DNA of 58,619 nucleotides, from contig CAZCOA010000012.1 in NCBI GenBank assembly GCA_964500225.1, positions 1-58,619 on the forward strand, read 5' to 3'. Each line of letters begins with the position of its first letter. Within the stretch, counting starts at the first letter, position 1. Position numbers and translations under genes: made by a program. Positions 33,784 to 42,090 of this stretch are shown here, piece by piece. This DNA is from JAAYDY01 sp964500225 (lineage in GTDB: Bacteria; Planctomycetota; Phycisphaerae; FEN-1346; JAACEH01). The notes below the pieces were generated by a model. It saw only the letters and a program-made list of their open reading frames with translations. It did not search any database and was not told the DNA's origin.

Positions 33784-34125
33784 ATGGTGGATCTAGGAGG
33801 GTCTGGCAAAGTGACGTTCACCTTCCGGTGCAACACGCAGCGGCAGGTGTATGTGGTCGGCGATTTCAACAATTGGAACAAGACGGCGACGCCGATGTAC
33901 CTGGGCCGTGACGGTCTGTGGCATGCCACGGTGAAACTCTCGCCGGGGAAGCACGAGTTCCGGTACTGGGAAGAAGGCGACCGGTGGCACACCGATTTCG
34001 CGGCGTGCGGCGTAGTTCGGAACAGTTTCGGCGGGTTCAACAGCGTGGTCGATGTCCTGCCGCCGATCCGGTTGATGGCGATGCCCGAGAGCCATCCGTT
34101 CAGCGGCAGGTCGAAGATGCAGTAG
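33784..34125 (+). CDS. Stand-alone glycogen-binding (CBM48 / AMPK-beta-like) protein
   Basis: 113 residues forming essentially one E-set carbohydrate-binding module: VTFTFRCNTQRQVYVVGDFN, NWNKTATPMYLGRDGLWHAT, VKLSPGKHEFRYWEEGDRWH. The paired Trp residues and the Gly-Asp-Phe-Asn turn are glycogen-contact features of AMPK-beta and branching-enzyme modules. No catalytic domain is attached. AAAGGG lies 7 nt before ATG 33784. It is 163 bp after the GGDEF gene, in the same direction, and ends at a terminator. Likely role is binding glycogen or another alpha-glucan in the cytoplasm; partner unknown. Confidence 0.82.
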   Translation: MVDLGGSGKVTFTFRCNTQRQVYVVGDFNNWNKTATPMYLGRDGLWHATVKLSPGKHEFRYWEEGDRWHTDFAACGVVRNSFGGFNSVVDVLPPIRLMAMPESHPFSGRSKMQ

Positions 34126-34175
34126 CCGCGGCCGGCCCGGACCTGTAGGCAACATCGCAACGAATCAATGAAAAG

Positions 34176-34208
34176 GCCCTGAGGTTGCTGATCTCAGGGC
34201 TCTTTTGT
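34176..34208. terminator. Bidirectional intrinsic terminator
   Basis: GCCCTGAG at 34176-34183 pairs with CTCAGGGC at 34193-34200 over a 9-nt loop, with TCTTTTGTT after it on the plus strand and CTTTT (from AAAAG) on the minus strand. It separates the convergent CBM48 and DUF1015 genes. Confidence 0.85.
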
Positions 34209-34257
34209 TGGTTCTGCCAGGCGTCCGGCACTTGCAGAGGCTGCCCGCAGTGCGATC

Positions 34258-35565
34258 TCAGTCCAGCGGGTTCATCACGAGGCCGCTCAGGAGCTTGGGA
34301 TAGAAGTAGGTGGACTTCTGCGGCATCAGTTCGCCGTTGCCGGCGATGATGCGGACGTCGTTGACCGTGGGAGGCTTCAGCAGCAGGGCCACCGATGCGT
34401 TGTTCTCGTGGACCGCATCGAAGGCTTCCGCGGCCAGGTGAACGTAGCGAATTTGGAGCCCGCGTTGCGGCCCGAACGCGTCGGGCAGCAGCCGGTCGAT
34501 GACGAGTTGGTGGAGCACGGCCACGTCCAGGCGGCGCCATGGGGGGCTGTGATCCGATGCCAGGCGGTCCATGACCGCGATGTCTTTCAACTGGGCCAAG
34601 TAGGCCGACTGATCCCCGCGCAGGTAGATGCCGATGGACGGGCTCTTGGATTCGGCGAGCCGCTCTTCGAGCCGCCCGCTGACGGCCTCGGCGCCGGTGA
34701 ACTCCTTCCAGGAGAAGTGTGGGGCCAGAGCCTGCCGCATTTGTTCGGCGGTGACCTGCGGGAAGTTGACCAGGACGCGATGGGTCGGGAAGACGACCAG
34801 TCCGGGGTCGCTCATCGAGACGCACATGACGGACGTGAAGTTGGCGGGATGGTGCCCGGAGACGTCTTCACCTCGGCTTCGCAGCCAGTTGCGGTAGTTC
34901 AGTGCCGTGGTGTAACGGTGATGCCCGTCGGCGATGAACAGGGGCTTGCGGCGCATCAGGGCGCAGACGTCGGCGGCCGTTTCCTCGTGGGTGATGATCC
35001 ACATGCGGTTGATGACGCCGTGGTCGTCGGTGACGACGAGGTCGGGTCGAGCCAGGGGCCGACCGTCGAAGGCGGCCATGACCTCGTTAGTCTCGTCCGG
35101 ATAGAGGGCGAAGACTTGGCTGAGGTTGGTTCGTGTGGCCTTCAGGAGGCGGAGTCGGTCCTCCTTCGGGCCGCTGAAGGTCTGTTCGTGGGGGTGGATG
35201 TCGCCGGAGCCGAACTCTTCGAGGGCGACGCGGGCGATGAAGCCGCGGCGCACGTGTGTCGTGCCGCCGGCGGTGAATTCCTGCTCGTACAGGTACAGCG
35301 CCGGCCGGGCCTCGCGGATGAGGACATTCGAGTCTTGCCATTGTTTCAGGCAACGGGCGGATCGCGTGTAGCGGTTGTCCGTATCGGTATCGCCGGGCAA
35401 TTGATAGCCCAGAATCAACCGCACGACGTTGTACGGGTGCCGGTCATGAAGCTCCTTTTGGAATGTCTCATCGATGCAGTCATACGGCGGGGCGGTTACC
35501 ATGGCCAGGTCGAGCGACTGGTTGGTGTTGTAGCGTAGTCCTCGAAACGGCAGAATGAATGCCAT
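34258..35565 (-). CDS. DUF1015 family protein
   Basis: 435 residues of a conserved but functionally unassigned cytoplasmic family, recognised by PFRGLRYNTNQSLDLAMVTA, APPYDCIDETFQKELHDRHP, YLYEQEFTAGGTTHVRRGF, the block HPHEQTFSGPKEDRLRLLKA, FIADGHHRYTTALNYRNWL and the C-terminal PPTVNDVRIIAGNGELMPQK with STYFYPKLLSGLV. The invariant HEQT and DGHHRY motifs suggest an enzyme. Members often sit near serA in other bacteria; here the gene is 61 bp downstream of ahcY, consistent with some one-carbon or serine link, which is inference. ATG 35565 rather than the upstream frame start. Confidence 0.88.
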   Translation of the reverse strand: MAFILPFRGLRYNTNQSLDLAMVTAPPYDCIDETFQKELHDRHPYNVVRLILGYQLPGDTDTDNRYTRSARCLKQWQDSNVLIREARPALYLYEQEFTAGGTTHVRRGFIARVALEEFGSGDIHPHEQTFSGPKEDRLRLLKATRTNLSQVFALYPDETNEVMAAFDGRPLARPDLVVTDDHGVINRMWIITHEETAADVCALMRRKPLFIADGHHRYTTALNYRNWLRSRGEDVSGHHPANFTSVMCVSMSDPGLVVFPTHRVLVNFPQVTAEQMRQALAPHFSWKEFTGAEAVSGRLEERLAESKSPSIGIYLRGDQSAYLAQLKDIAVMDRLASDHSPPWRRLDVAVLHQLVIDRLLPDAFGPQRGLQIRYVHLAAEAFDAVHENNASVALLLKPPTVNDVRIIAGNGELMPQKSTYFYPKLLSGLVMNPLD

Positions 35566-35626
35566 GACCGGAATGCCCTCACTCACTCTGTGACAATCGT
35601 TCCATGCCAATAAGGTGCCGGATGCG

Positions 35627-36886
35627 TCAGGTGCCCATATCGTGCGACGACAGGTACTTGACCTGTTCGGCCGTCAGCTTGTCGATTCGGATATTCATGC
35701 TTTCGAGCTTGAGCGTGGCGACCCACTCGTCGATGGCCTTGGGTACGTTGTGGACGTTCACTTCGAGCTTGCCGCGGTTTTTGGCAGCATACTCGGTGGC
35801 GAGCGCCTGGGTGGCAAAGCTCATGTCCATGACACTGGCCGGGTGGCCTTCGGCGGCGGCCAGGTTGATGAGGCGGCCCTCGCCCAGCAGGAAGATGCGC
35901 CGACCGTCGGCCATGACGTATTCATCCACAAAGTTGCGCACGCCACGGTTGACCTTCTTCGACAGCTTCTCGAGGGCGGGGATGTCGATCTCCACGTTGA
36001 AGTGGCCGCTATTGCAGACGATGGCTCCGTCCTTCATCTTCTGGAAATGCTCGCCGCGCAGCACGTGGATATCGCCCGTGACGGTGACGAAGAGGTCGCC
36101 GAGGGGGGCGGCTTCGGCCATGGGCATGACCCAGAATCCATCCATGGTGGCCTCTAGCGCGCGCAGCGGATCGACTTCGGTGACGATGACCGAAGCCCCC
36201 ATGCCGCGTGCCCGGCTGGCGCATCCGCGGCCGCACCATCCGTAGCCGGCAATGACGACTTTCTTGCCGGCCAGCAGGAAGTCGGTGGCCCGGATGATAC
36301 CGTCCATGGTGGACTGGCCCGTGCCGTAGCGGTTATCGAACAGGTGTTTGGTATCAGCGTCGTTGACGGCGATGACCGGGAACTTCAGCACGCCCTGTTT
36401 GGCCATGGCCCGCAGGCGGATGACGCCGGTGGTCGTCTCCTCCATCGAGGCGATGATTTGCTTGGCCAAGTCGGGGCGGTCCTTGTGCAGGGCCCAGACC
36501 AGATCGGCTCCATCGTCCATCGTGATGTTGGGCTGATGCTCCAGGGCCGATTTCAGATGCCCATAATAAGTCTCATTATTCTCGCCTTTGATCGCATAGA
36601 CGGCGATGCCGAACTCCTTGACCAGGGCAGCGGCCACGTCGTCCTGCGTACTCAGGGGGTTCGAGGCACACAGCACCAGGTCGGCGCCGCCGGCCTGGAG
36701 GGTGCGGCAGAGGTTGGCCGTTTCGGCCGTCACATGCAGGCAGGCGCTCATCTTCAGGCCCGCCAGTGGTTTTTCCTTGGCGAACCGATCGCGGACGAGC
36801 TTCAGCACCGGCATATCGTTGTCGGCCCAGGCGATGCGCTTGGCGCCCGCTGGGGCCAGGGACATATCTTTCACGTCATAGTTCAT
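35627..36886 (-). CDS. ahcY: Adenosylhomocysteinase
   Basis: Hydrolyses S-adenosylhomocysteine to adenosine and homocysteine, relieving product inhibition of methyltransferases. 419 residues: substrate domain with ACLHVTAETANLCRTLQAGG, NPLSTQDDVAAAL and YAIKGENNETYYGHL; catalytic Lys/Asp region with VPVIAVNDADTKHLFDNRYG-type sequence (FPVIAVNDADTKHLFDNRYG); and the NAD domain KKVVIAGYGWCGRGCA. NAD-binding sequence GYGWCGRG in place of the common GYGDVGKG marks the shorter, non-proteobacterial branch. GGAG lies 7-8 nt before the ATG. Second gene after trpF (21-bp gap). Confidence 0.95.
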   Translation of the reverse strand: MNYDVKDMSLAPAGAKRIAWADNDMPVLKLVRDRFAKEKPLAGLKMSACLHVTAETANLCRTLQAGGADLVLCASNPLSTQDDVAAALVKEFGIAVYAIKGENNETYYGHLKSALEHQPNITMDDGADLVWALHKDRPDLAKQIIASMEETTTGVIRLRAMAKQGVLKFPVIAVNDADTKHLFDNRYGTGQSTMDGIIRATDFLLAGKKVVIAGYGWCGRGCASRARGMGASVIVTEVDPLRALEATMDGFWVMPMAEAAPLGDLFVTVTGDIHVLRGEHFQKMKDGAIVCNSGHFNVEIDIPALEKLSKKVNRGVRNFVDEYVMADGRRIFLLGEGRLINLAAAEGHPASVMDMSFATQALATEYAAKNRGKLEVNVHNVPKAIDEWVATLKLESMNIRIDKLTAEQVKYLSSHDMGT

Positions 36887-36907
36887 GAATGGTCTCCGTG
36901 AGCCTCG

Positions 36908-37555
36908 CTATTCGGTTACGTCAATGGATGTCGCGTTACGCACGAAATCCAGCACTCGTTGCTTGTCTTTTCTGCCGGGGGCCGACTCGACGCCACTGGA
37001 GGCTTCAACGCCCCAGGGCCGCACGAGCCGTGCCGCTTCGGCCACGTTCTCTGGCGTCAGGCCGCCGCTGAGAATCAATGGCCAAAGACGGCCGCTCAGA
37101 GGGGCCACCATGTTCCAGGGGGCCGTCTGGCCGGTACCGCCATAGGCGCTGCCGACGCGCGAGTCGATCAGGCAGCCGTCGGGCTGACACTGCTGGACGT
37201 AGTCCAGAACGTCTGCCACGTCCGCTGGTCCGCCGATGCGAAAGGCCTTGATGACCTTGAAGTGACCGGCCACGTCCTTGACGCTGCACGGCAGCTCGTC
37301 GCCGTGCAACTGAACCGTGGTCAGCCCCACCTCGCGGGCGATGCGGCCGATGGCGTCTGGAGCCTCATTGACAAAAACGCCGACGGGGGTAACCCACGGC
37401 GGCAATGCATCCACGATGGCCCTGGCCTGGGCTATGGTGACCTGTCGCGGGCTCTCAGCGAAGATCATCCCGACGGCGTCTACTCCAGCGGCCGCAACCA
37501 TCCGGGCATCGTCGGGGGAGGTGACGCCACAGATTTTGACCCTCATGCGGCCCAT
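36908..37555 (-). CDS. trpF: Phosphoribosylanthranilate isomerase
   Basis: Third step of tryptophan synthesis, converting N-(5-phosphoribosyl)anthranilate to CdRP. 215 residues of a TIM barrel: VKICGVTSPDDARMVAAAGV with the catalytic Cys, VGVFVNEAPDAIGRIAREVG, TVQLHGDE, LIDSRVGSAYGGTGQTAPWN with the catalytic Asp, and the phosphate site LILSGGLTPENVAEAARLV plus GVEASSGVESAPGRKD. ATG 37555 has GGAGG six nt upstream; the second ATG at 37546 is the alternative. No other trp gene is here. It is preceded by a structured leader or RNA with a terminator. Confidence 0.93.
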   Translation of the reverse strand: MGRMRVKICGVTSPDDARMVAAAGVDAVGMIFAESPRQVTIAQARAIVDALPPWVTPVGVFVNEAPDAIGRIAREVGLTTVQLHGDELPCSVKDVAGHFKVIKAFRIGGPADVADVLDYVQQCQPDGCLIDSRVGSAYGGTGQTAPWNMVAPLSGRLWPLILSGGLTPENVAEAARLVRPWGVEASSGVESAPGRKDKQRVLDFVRNATSIDVTE

Positions 37556-37687
37556 GCAGCCCCTCCCGACAGGTCCGGAACGAGTAGGGTAGCAGAATCG
37601 ACCGCCAAGTCAAGTGTTTGGACTGCAAAGGTTCCGCGACGGTTGCCTTGTGCTTGCGGTATCTGGATGCCCGGTCGGATGAGGAGC

Positions 37688-37730
37688 AAAAAAAGGCGGC
37701 AGCGACCGAGGGGTGGCAAATCGCTGCCGC
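37688..37730 (-). terminator. Intrinsic terminator between ftsK and trpF
   Basis: On the minus strand GCGGCAGCGA (37730-37721) pairs perfectly with TCGCTGCCGC (37705-37696) and the stem is followed by CTTTTTTT (37695-37688). Seven uninterrupted T make it one of the strongest in the window. It lies about 130 nt upstream of trpF and about 350 nt downstream of ftsK. Confidence 0.88.
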
Positions 37731-37930
37731 GCGATAAAGCGTCCCAAAGGACGCCTCTCCACAATGTCAGCGGGCTGCGCGTTGTTGATGGGCATACGAT
37801 GCGCGCCAACGCCCTGCCGTACTACCTTTCGGAAACCATCCCTAGCGTCCAACCGATATGACTTGGACATGCGGCGGCCGAAATCCTTAGCCGCAGACAC
37901 CTAAGTACTTCGAAAGTACTGGATTGTCAA
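37688..37930 (-). ncRNA. Candidate structured RNA (small RNA, ftsK 3' UTR or trpF leader)
   Basis: About 240 nt without a convincing gene, containing serial helices read on the minus strand: AGTACTT/AAGTACT (37904-37920), TGCGGC/GCCGCA (arms 37890-37895, 37870-37875), GTCCAA/TTGGAC (arms 37863-37868, 37847-37852), CAACGC/GCGTTG (arms 37807-37812, 37779-37784) topped by GCAT/ATGC, GCGTCC/GGACGC (37739-37754), then the terminator. A perfect minus-strand TTGACA (37930-37925) could be a -35, although the matching -10 (TACTTA) is weak. It does not match tmRNA, RNase P, SRP or 6S RNA landmarks that I know. A 96-codon minus-strand frame crosses it but runs through the terminator and looks non-coding. 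Confidence 0.45.
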
Positions 37931-38077
37931 GGACAATACTCCAGAAAAAACGGACGGGACAAGGAATATCGTATCCCCCAGGCGAGGATACGGTCATTCC
38001 GGATGCGCGGTGGAAGAAATTGCGGAGGTCACGGCCGCGGTTGCCCCGCGGATCGCAAACATGGAGAGGAAGGGGAG

Positions 38078-40891
38078 CTACGCGGGATCGTTCAGGTCGC
38101 CCTCGTCTTCGTCGTTCTCGTCGTCGGTGCCGCCTGCGGCCACTGGAATGCCGCAGCTTTCGCCGCGCCGGGCTTCCCACTCATCGAGCGAGATGAGAGC
38201 CTCGCGGGCCTGGCTGCCCTGGTACTCGCCGACGAGGCCATCCTCGGCCATGAAGTCGATCAGGCGGCTGGCGCGGCCATAGCCGATGCCGAGCTTGCGC
38301 TGAAGCAGCGACACGCTGCCTCGCTGGTGCTGGAGTACGATGCGCACAGCGTCGAGATACATTTCGTCTCGCTCGGCGAAGTCCGAGTCTTCCCCGTCAC
38401 CACTGGCGGCGGAGGGGCCGCGGCCGCGGCTTGATGCGGGCGGCTTGGCCTTCAACTGGACCAATTCGCGGTTGAACTCGCACTTGTTGCCTTTGGAGAC
38501 GTGTTCGACGACGGCGGAGATTTCCTTCTCGGACACGTAGGTGCACTGGGCCCGCAAGAGCTTGTTGGCCCCGGGCTGCATAAGCAGCATGTCGCCGCGG
38601 CCGAGTAGTTTCTCGGCGCCCATGCTGTCGAGAATCGTGCGAGAGTCCACGCGGCTGGCCACCTGGAACGCGATGCGACACGGATGGTTGCTCTTGATGA
38701 GGCCTGTCACGACGTCCACGCTTGGACGCTGCGTGGCCAGGATCAGGTGAATGCCGACGGCTCGCGACTTCTGGGCCAGGCGGGTGATGGCCGCCTCGGC
38801 CTCCTTGGCGCAGGTCATCATCAGGTCCGCCAGTTCGTCGATCACCAAGATGATGTACGGCATGTGATAGGTCAGCCGCATCTGGTCTTCTTCGCTGGTC
38901 GGCTTGAACTTCTCGATAATCTGCTCGCGCGTCAGCGCGTTGTAGCCGACGATGTTCTTGACGCCGGCCTCGGCCAGCAGAGCGTACCGCTCCTGCATCT
39001 TCGAGATCAGCCACTCCAGGATGCTCTGGACGCGCGACATGTCGCTGACGACCGGGCACATCAGGTGCGGAATGCTGGCAAACATGGTCATCTCGACCAT
39101 CTTCGGGTCCACAAGGATGAACTTCACGTCGCGGGGGCTGCGCGTGTAAAGAATGCTCATGATGATGGAGTTCAGGCAGACGCTCTTGCCGCTGCCGGTG
39201 GTGCCGCCGATGAGCAGATGCGGCATGGCGGCCAGATCGCGTACGAGCGGGTTGCCGGCGGAGTCTTTCCCCAGGAATAGGGGCAGGTTACACCGCTTCG
39301 ACAGCGGCAGGCCGTCCTCGATGGATTCTCGCAGGTTGACGGTCTTGCGGTGCTGGTTGGGGACCTCGACGCCGATGGTGCCGCGGCCGGGCAGGGGGGC
39401 CACGATGCGGACGCTGGAGGTCTTCAGTCCAATGGCCAGATCGTCCGACAGGCTGATGACTTTGCCGACCTTGATGCCGGCGCCGAGGTTGACCTCGTAC
39501 TGGGTGATGACCGGACCGGTGTCGATGCCGACCACTTCGGCCTCGACGCCAAACTGCTTCAGAGTGCCCTCGAGGTTGACGGCGTTTTGCCGGATGGCGA
39601 CTTCCTCGCCGGAAATGTCAAACTCCTCGGGCGGGTCCAGGAGATCCAGTGGCGGGAAGTCGTAGGCCGGAGCGCTTTCGCCGGGGCCTTCGGCCGCATC
39701 CACCAGCTTGAACTTTTCGCGAGACGGCCGGTCGTCGCCTGCGGGGGCCTGCTGGATGCGATCCTTGGGCAGGCGAATCTTCGGCGCCACGCGAACCTCC
39801 GGCTTCTGCGGCTCCGGCTGGGTCTGCGGCGCGGGCTCCTTCGGGGCGGCCACTTCGTCGGACTCGGCTTTGGCCGCACTGGTCTTGGCGGGCCGCTGTG
39901 TGGGCGACTCGTTTTCTTCGGCGTCGGCGTCCTTGCCGTTGCGGCGGATTTTCGGCTGCGAGAGTTTCACTGTGGCTGCCGCCGCGGTGGCGACGGCGCC
40001 GGCGGTCATCGCTTCGCGGGCCGCATGGAATCCGTTGAGGATGCGGTCGCTCGCCTGCCGAAGGGCGTCAAACCGGGTCGCGCGCCGCTTGTGCAGATAG
40101 CGGTAGAGTGCCAGCGGGAAGAGCAGGATGACCGTGTCGGTCGAAAGCACCAGCCCGACCAGGCCGACGAACGCCAGCAGCAGGTACGACCCCACGGAGC
40201 CGAAATTGATGAGCAGATGTTTCGTCAGGAATAGCCCGAGCAGTCCGCCGTAGCCTTCGGGCAGCACACCGTTGGGGTCGGGACGGACGATGCCATGTTC
40301 CTGCAAGGTGGACGCCAGCGTCGAGGCGAAGCAGACCAGCAGGGCCGCGCCGATGCCGCGCAGGACGCGGTCGGTGACCTCGAACCGGGCGATTGCGGCC
40401 GCCAGGGCGACGAAACCGGCCAACACAGCGAACCAGATGCCGACGCCGACGTAGGAGAACAGGTAGTACCCGGCGACGGAGCCGAGGAATCCACAGGCGT
40501 TGTTCCAGGCCGTGGGCTGCCCATGGCTGTAGCTGCGATGGGGATCGGTGGCTGCGTCGTAGGAGAAGAGGCTCAGGACCAGGAAGAGACCGAAGGCGGC
40601 GCAGGCAACGAGGACCGCATAGCGCCTCGAGACCTCTCCGCGGGTGATGTAGGCGCCGAGGATTGCCAGGACGGCGGCGATGAAGAGGTAGTTGGCCCAT
40701 CCGGCGGCCGTCAGGAGCGCCCGTGAGATGTAAGCGCCGACGATGCCGCAGATGTTGTGGATGGTTGCAGGAGCGGCGCCGGGCGGGTCGCTCCAGGTGT
40801 GTGTGACCAGCGAGGCCGTGAGGAACAGGGCAGCGAAAAAAGCCCCGACCGACAGAATGCGAAGAACCAAGGAACGTCTCTCAGCAGTCAT
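38078..40891 (-). CDS. ftsK: DNA translocase FtsK/SpoIIIE
   Basis: ATP-driven DNA pump that clears chromosome termini from the closing septum. 937 residues: about four N-terminal membrane helices (1 to about 190), a basic and acidic linker rich in Pro, Ala and Lys (about 290-420), then the motor with DTGPVITQYEVNLGAGIKVG, Walker A GGTTGSGKSVCLNSIIMSIL, Walker B ILVIDELADLMM and ATQRPSVDVVTGLIK. The winged-helix gamma domain (DAVRIVLQHQRGSVSLLQRK) reads polar DNA signals, and an acidic tail follows. GGAGGAA precedes the ATG. Last gene of a long minus-strand run. Notable if the host is a planctomycete without FtsZ. Confidence 0.95.
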   Translation of the reverse strand: MTAERRSLVLRILSVGAFFAALFLTASLVTHTWSDPPGAAPATIHNICGIVGAYISRALLTAAGWANYLFIAAVLAILGAYITRGEVSRRYAVLVACAAFGLFLVLSLFSYDAATDPHRSYSHGQPTAWNNACGFLGSVAGYYLFSYVGVGIWFAVLAGFVALAAAIARFEVTDRVLRGIGAALLVCFASTLASTLQEHGIVRPDPNGVLPEGYGGLLGLFLTKHLLINFGSVGSYLLLAFVGLVGLVLSTDTVILLFPLALYRYLHKRRATRFDALRQASDRILNGFHAAREAMTAGAVATAAAATVKLSQPKIRRNGKDADAEENESPTQRPAKTSAAKAESDEVAAPKEPAPQTQPEPQKPEVRVAPKIRLPKDRIQQAPAGDDRPSREKFKLVDAAEGPGESAPAYDFPPLDLLDPPEEFDISGEEVAIRQNAVNLEGTLKQFGVEAEVVGIDTGPVITQYEVNLGAGIKVGKVISLSDDLAIGLKTSSVRIVAPLPGRGTIGVEVPNQHRKTVNLRESIEDGLPLSKRCNLPLFLGKDSAGNPLVRDLAAMPHLLIGGTTGSGKSVCLNSIIMSILYTRSPRDVKFILVDPKMVEMTMFASIPHLMCPVVSDMSRVQSILEWLISKMQERYALLAEAGVKNIVGYNALTREQIIEKFKPTSEEDQMRLTYHMPYIILVIDELADLMMTCAKEAEAAITRLAQKSRAVGIHLILATQRPSVDVVTGLIKSNHPCRIAFQVASRVDSRTILDSMGAEKLLGRGDMLLMQPGANKLLRAQCTYVSEKEISAVVEHVSKGNKCEFNRELVQLKAKPPASSRGRGPSAASGDGEDSDFAERDEMYLDAVRIVLQHQRGSVSLLQRKLGIGYGRASRLIDFMAEDGLVGEYQGSQAREALISLDEWEARRGESCGIPVAAGGTDDENDEDEGDLNDPA

Positions 40892-40938
40892 CCGATTCCT
40901 CCAACGCCCAGGGCGTCGCAGGAATCCGCGACGACCCT

Positions 40939-41388
40939 TTACGTGGTGCCTGTGTGTCCAAATCCGCCGTGACCGCGCGTCGTCGCGTCCAGTTCGTCAA
41001 CAATCTCGATCTCGGCCTGCACCACCGGGGCGATGACCAGTTGTGCGATTCGTGTGCCGCGCTCGATGGTGTAGGGCTGCGACCCGATATTTCCAACAAT
41101 GATCCCGACTTCACCGCGGTAATCCGCATCAATCGTTCCGGGGGCGTTGACCAGCGTCAGTCCGTGCTTCAGGGCCAGCCCGCTACGGGGGCGAACCTGC
41201 CCCTCGTACCCCCTGGGAATCGCCACATACAACCCCGTCGGCACCAGGCGAACCTGTCCCGGTTCCAGAACAATCGGCTCACTGTTGGCCGCACAGAGAT
41301 CCATGCCGGCCGCCGCGTCGCTCATGTATCGCGGTAACGGAATGTCCTCGCAGCCAGGCTTGCGGCGAATCTGCAGTCTTATCGGCAT
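40939..41388 (-). CDS. dut: Deoxyuridine 5'-triphosphate nucleotidohydrolase (dUTPase)
   Basis: Hydrolyses dUTP to dUMP, keeping uracil out of DNA and feeding thymidylate synthesis. 149 residues with all five trimeric dUTPase motifs: DAAAGMDL, RPRSGLALKHG, APGTIDADYRGEVGI, RGTRIAQLVIAPV and TRGHGGFGHTG (the flexible C-terminal P-loop-like arm). ATG 41388 has AAAGGT six nt upstream and is preferred to the GTG at 41403. It sits 47 bp before ftsK and 51 bp after coaB. Confidence 0.95.
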   Translation of the reverse strand: MPIRLQIRRKPGCEDIPLPRYMSDAAAGMDLCAANSEPIVLEPGQVRLVPTGLYVAIPRGYEGQVRPRSGLALKHGLTLVNAPGTIDADYRGEVGIIVGNIGSQPYTIERGTRIAQLVIAPVVQAEIEIVDELDATTRGHGGFGHTGTT

Positions 41389-41439
41389 TATCGGACCTTT
41401 CACTTTAGGTTTTGGGGCTGTGGACGCGGGCCTCGCAAT

Positions 41440-42090
41440 CTATTCCGGCGGCAGCGATTGAAGATGCGTCAGCAGGGCCTCCGCCAGGGCGATAATGCGT
41501 CGGGCGGCGGCCTCCTTGGACTCCGTCAGGGGCCCGTCGCGACGGCCGTCGGCGAGGAATATCGTGATGGTCGTCTCGTCCGAACCGATGGTCGCCGGCG
41601 TGTTCAGGACAATGGCGTCCAGGCGTTTCCGCTGAAGCTTGTCGCGCGCGTGGTCTTCGGCCGACTCGGCCTCCAGGGCGAAACCGATGAGCACCTGACG
41701 CGGCGTGCGACGTGCTGCCATTTCCCGCACGATATCGGGGTTCTGTACCAGTTCCAGGGTCAGTTCGCGGGCTGCCTCGCGTTTGAGTTTGCCGCTCAGC
41801 CGCTCGCGCGGACGGTAGTCGCTTACCGCGGCACAGGCGATCAGCGCGTCGCACGACGGGAACTCGTCGCCGACGGCCTGAAACATTTCCAGGGCGCTGG
41901 TGACGGCGATGGTCTTGTCGGCCGGTGGCGGCTCCTGCTGCGTCGGCCCGTGGACGAGGGTCACGTGATGACCGGCGGCGCGAGCCGCCTCGACCAAGGC
42001 ATAGCCCATGCGGCCCGTTGAGGCGTTCGACAGGTAGCGCACGGCGTCGATATACTCTCGCGTGGGGCCTGCTGTGATAAGGATCTTCAC
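41440..42090 (-). CDS. coaB: Phosphopantothenate--cysteine ligase (CoaB, separate from CoaC)
   Basis: Second half of what is usually a fused Dfp/CoaBC protein; joins phosphopantothenate to cysteine. 216 residues: ITAGPTREYIDAVRYLSNAS, STGRMGYALVEAARAAGH, ACAAVSDYRP, GKLKREAARELTLELVQNPD and VLIGFALEAES. GTG start whose first bases overlap the coaC stop (GTGA), so the split proteins are translationally coupled. The domain order decarboxylase then ligase is retained as two genes. Confidence 0.93.
   Translation of the reverse strand: MKILITAGPTREYIDAVRYLSNASTGRMGYALVEAARAAGHHVTLVHGPTQQEPPPADKTIAVTSALEMFQAVGDEFPSCDALIACAAVSDYRPRERLSGKLKREAARELTLELVQNPDIVREMAARRTPRQVLIGFALEAESAEDHARDKLQRKRLDAIVLNTPATIGSDETTITIFLADGRRDGPLTESKEAAARRIIALAEALLTHLQSLPPE

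Noticed and set aside
37800..37850. SRP RNA suggested by a CCGAAAGG-like loop on the minus strand
   Set aside because: The conserved SRP apical sequence around the GGAA tetraloop and the long single hairpin are absent.
37688..37930. Tryptophan attenuator with leader peptide upstream of trpF
   Set aside because: No short reading frame with clustered Trp codons is present before the terminator, so classical Trp attenuation is not supported.
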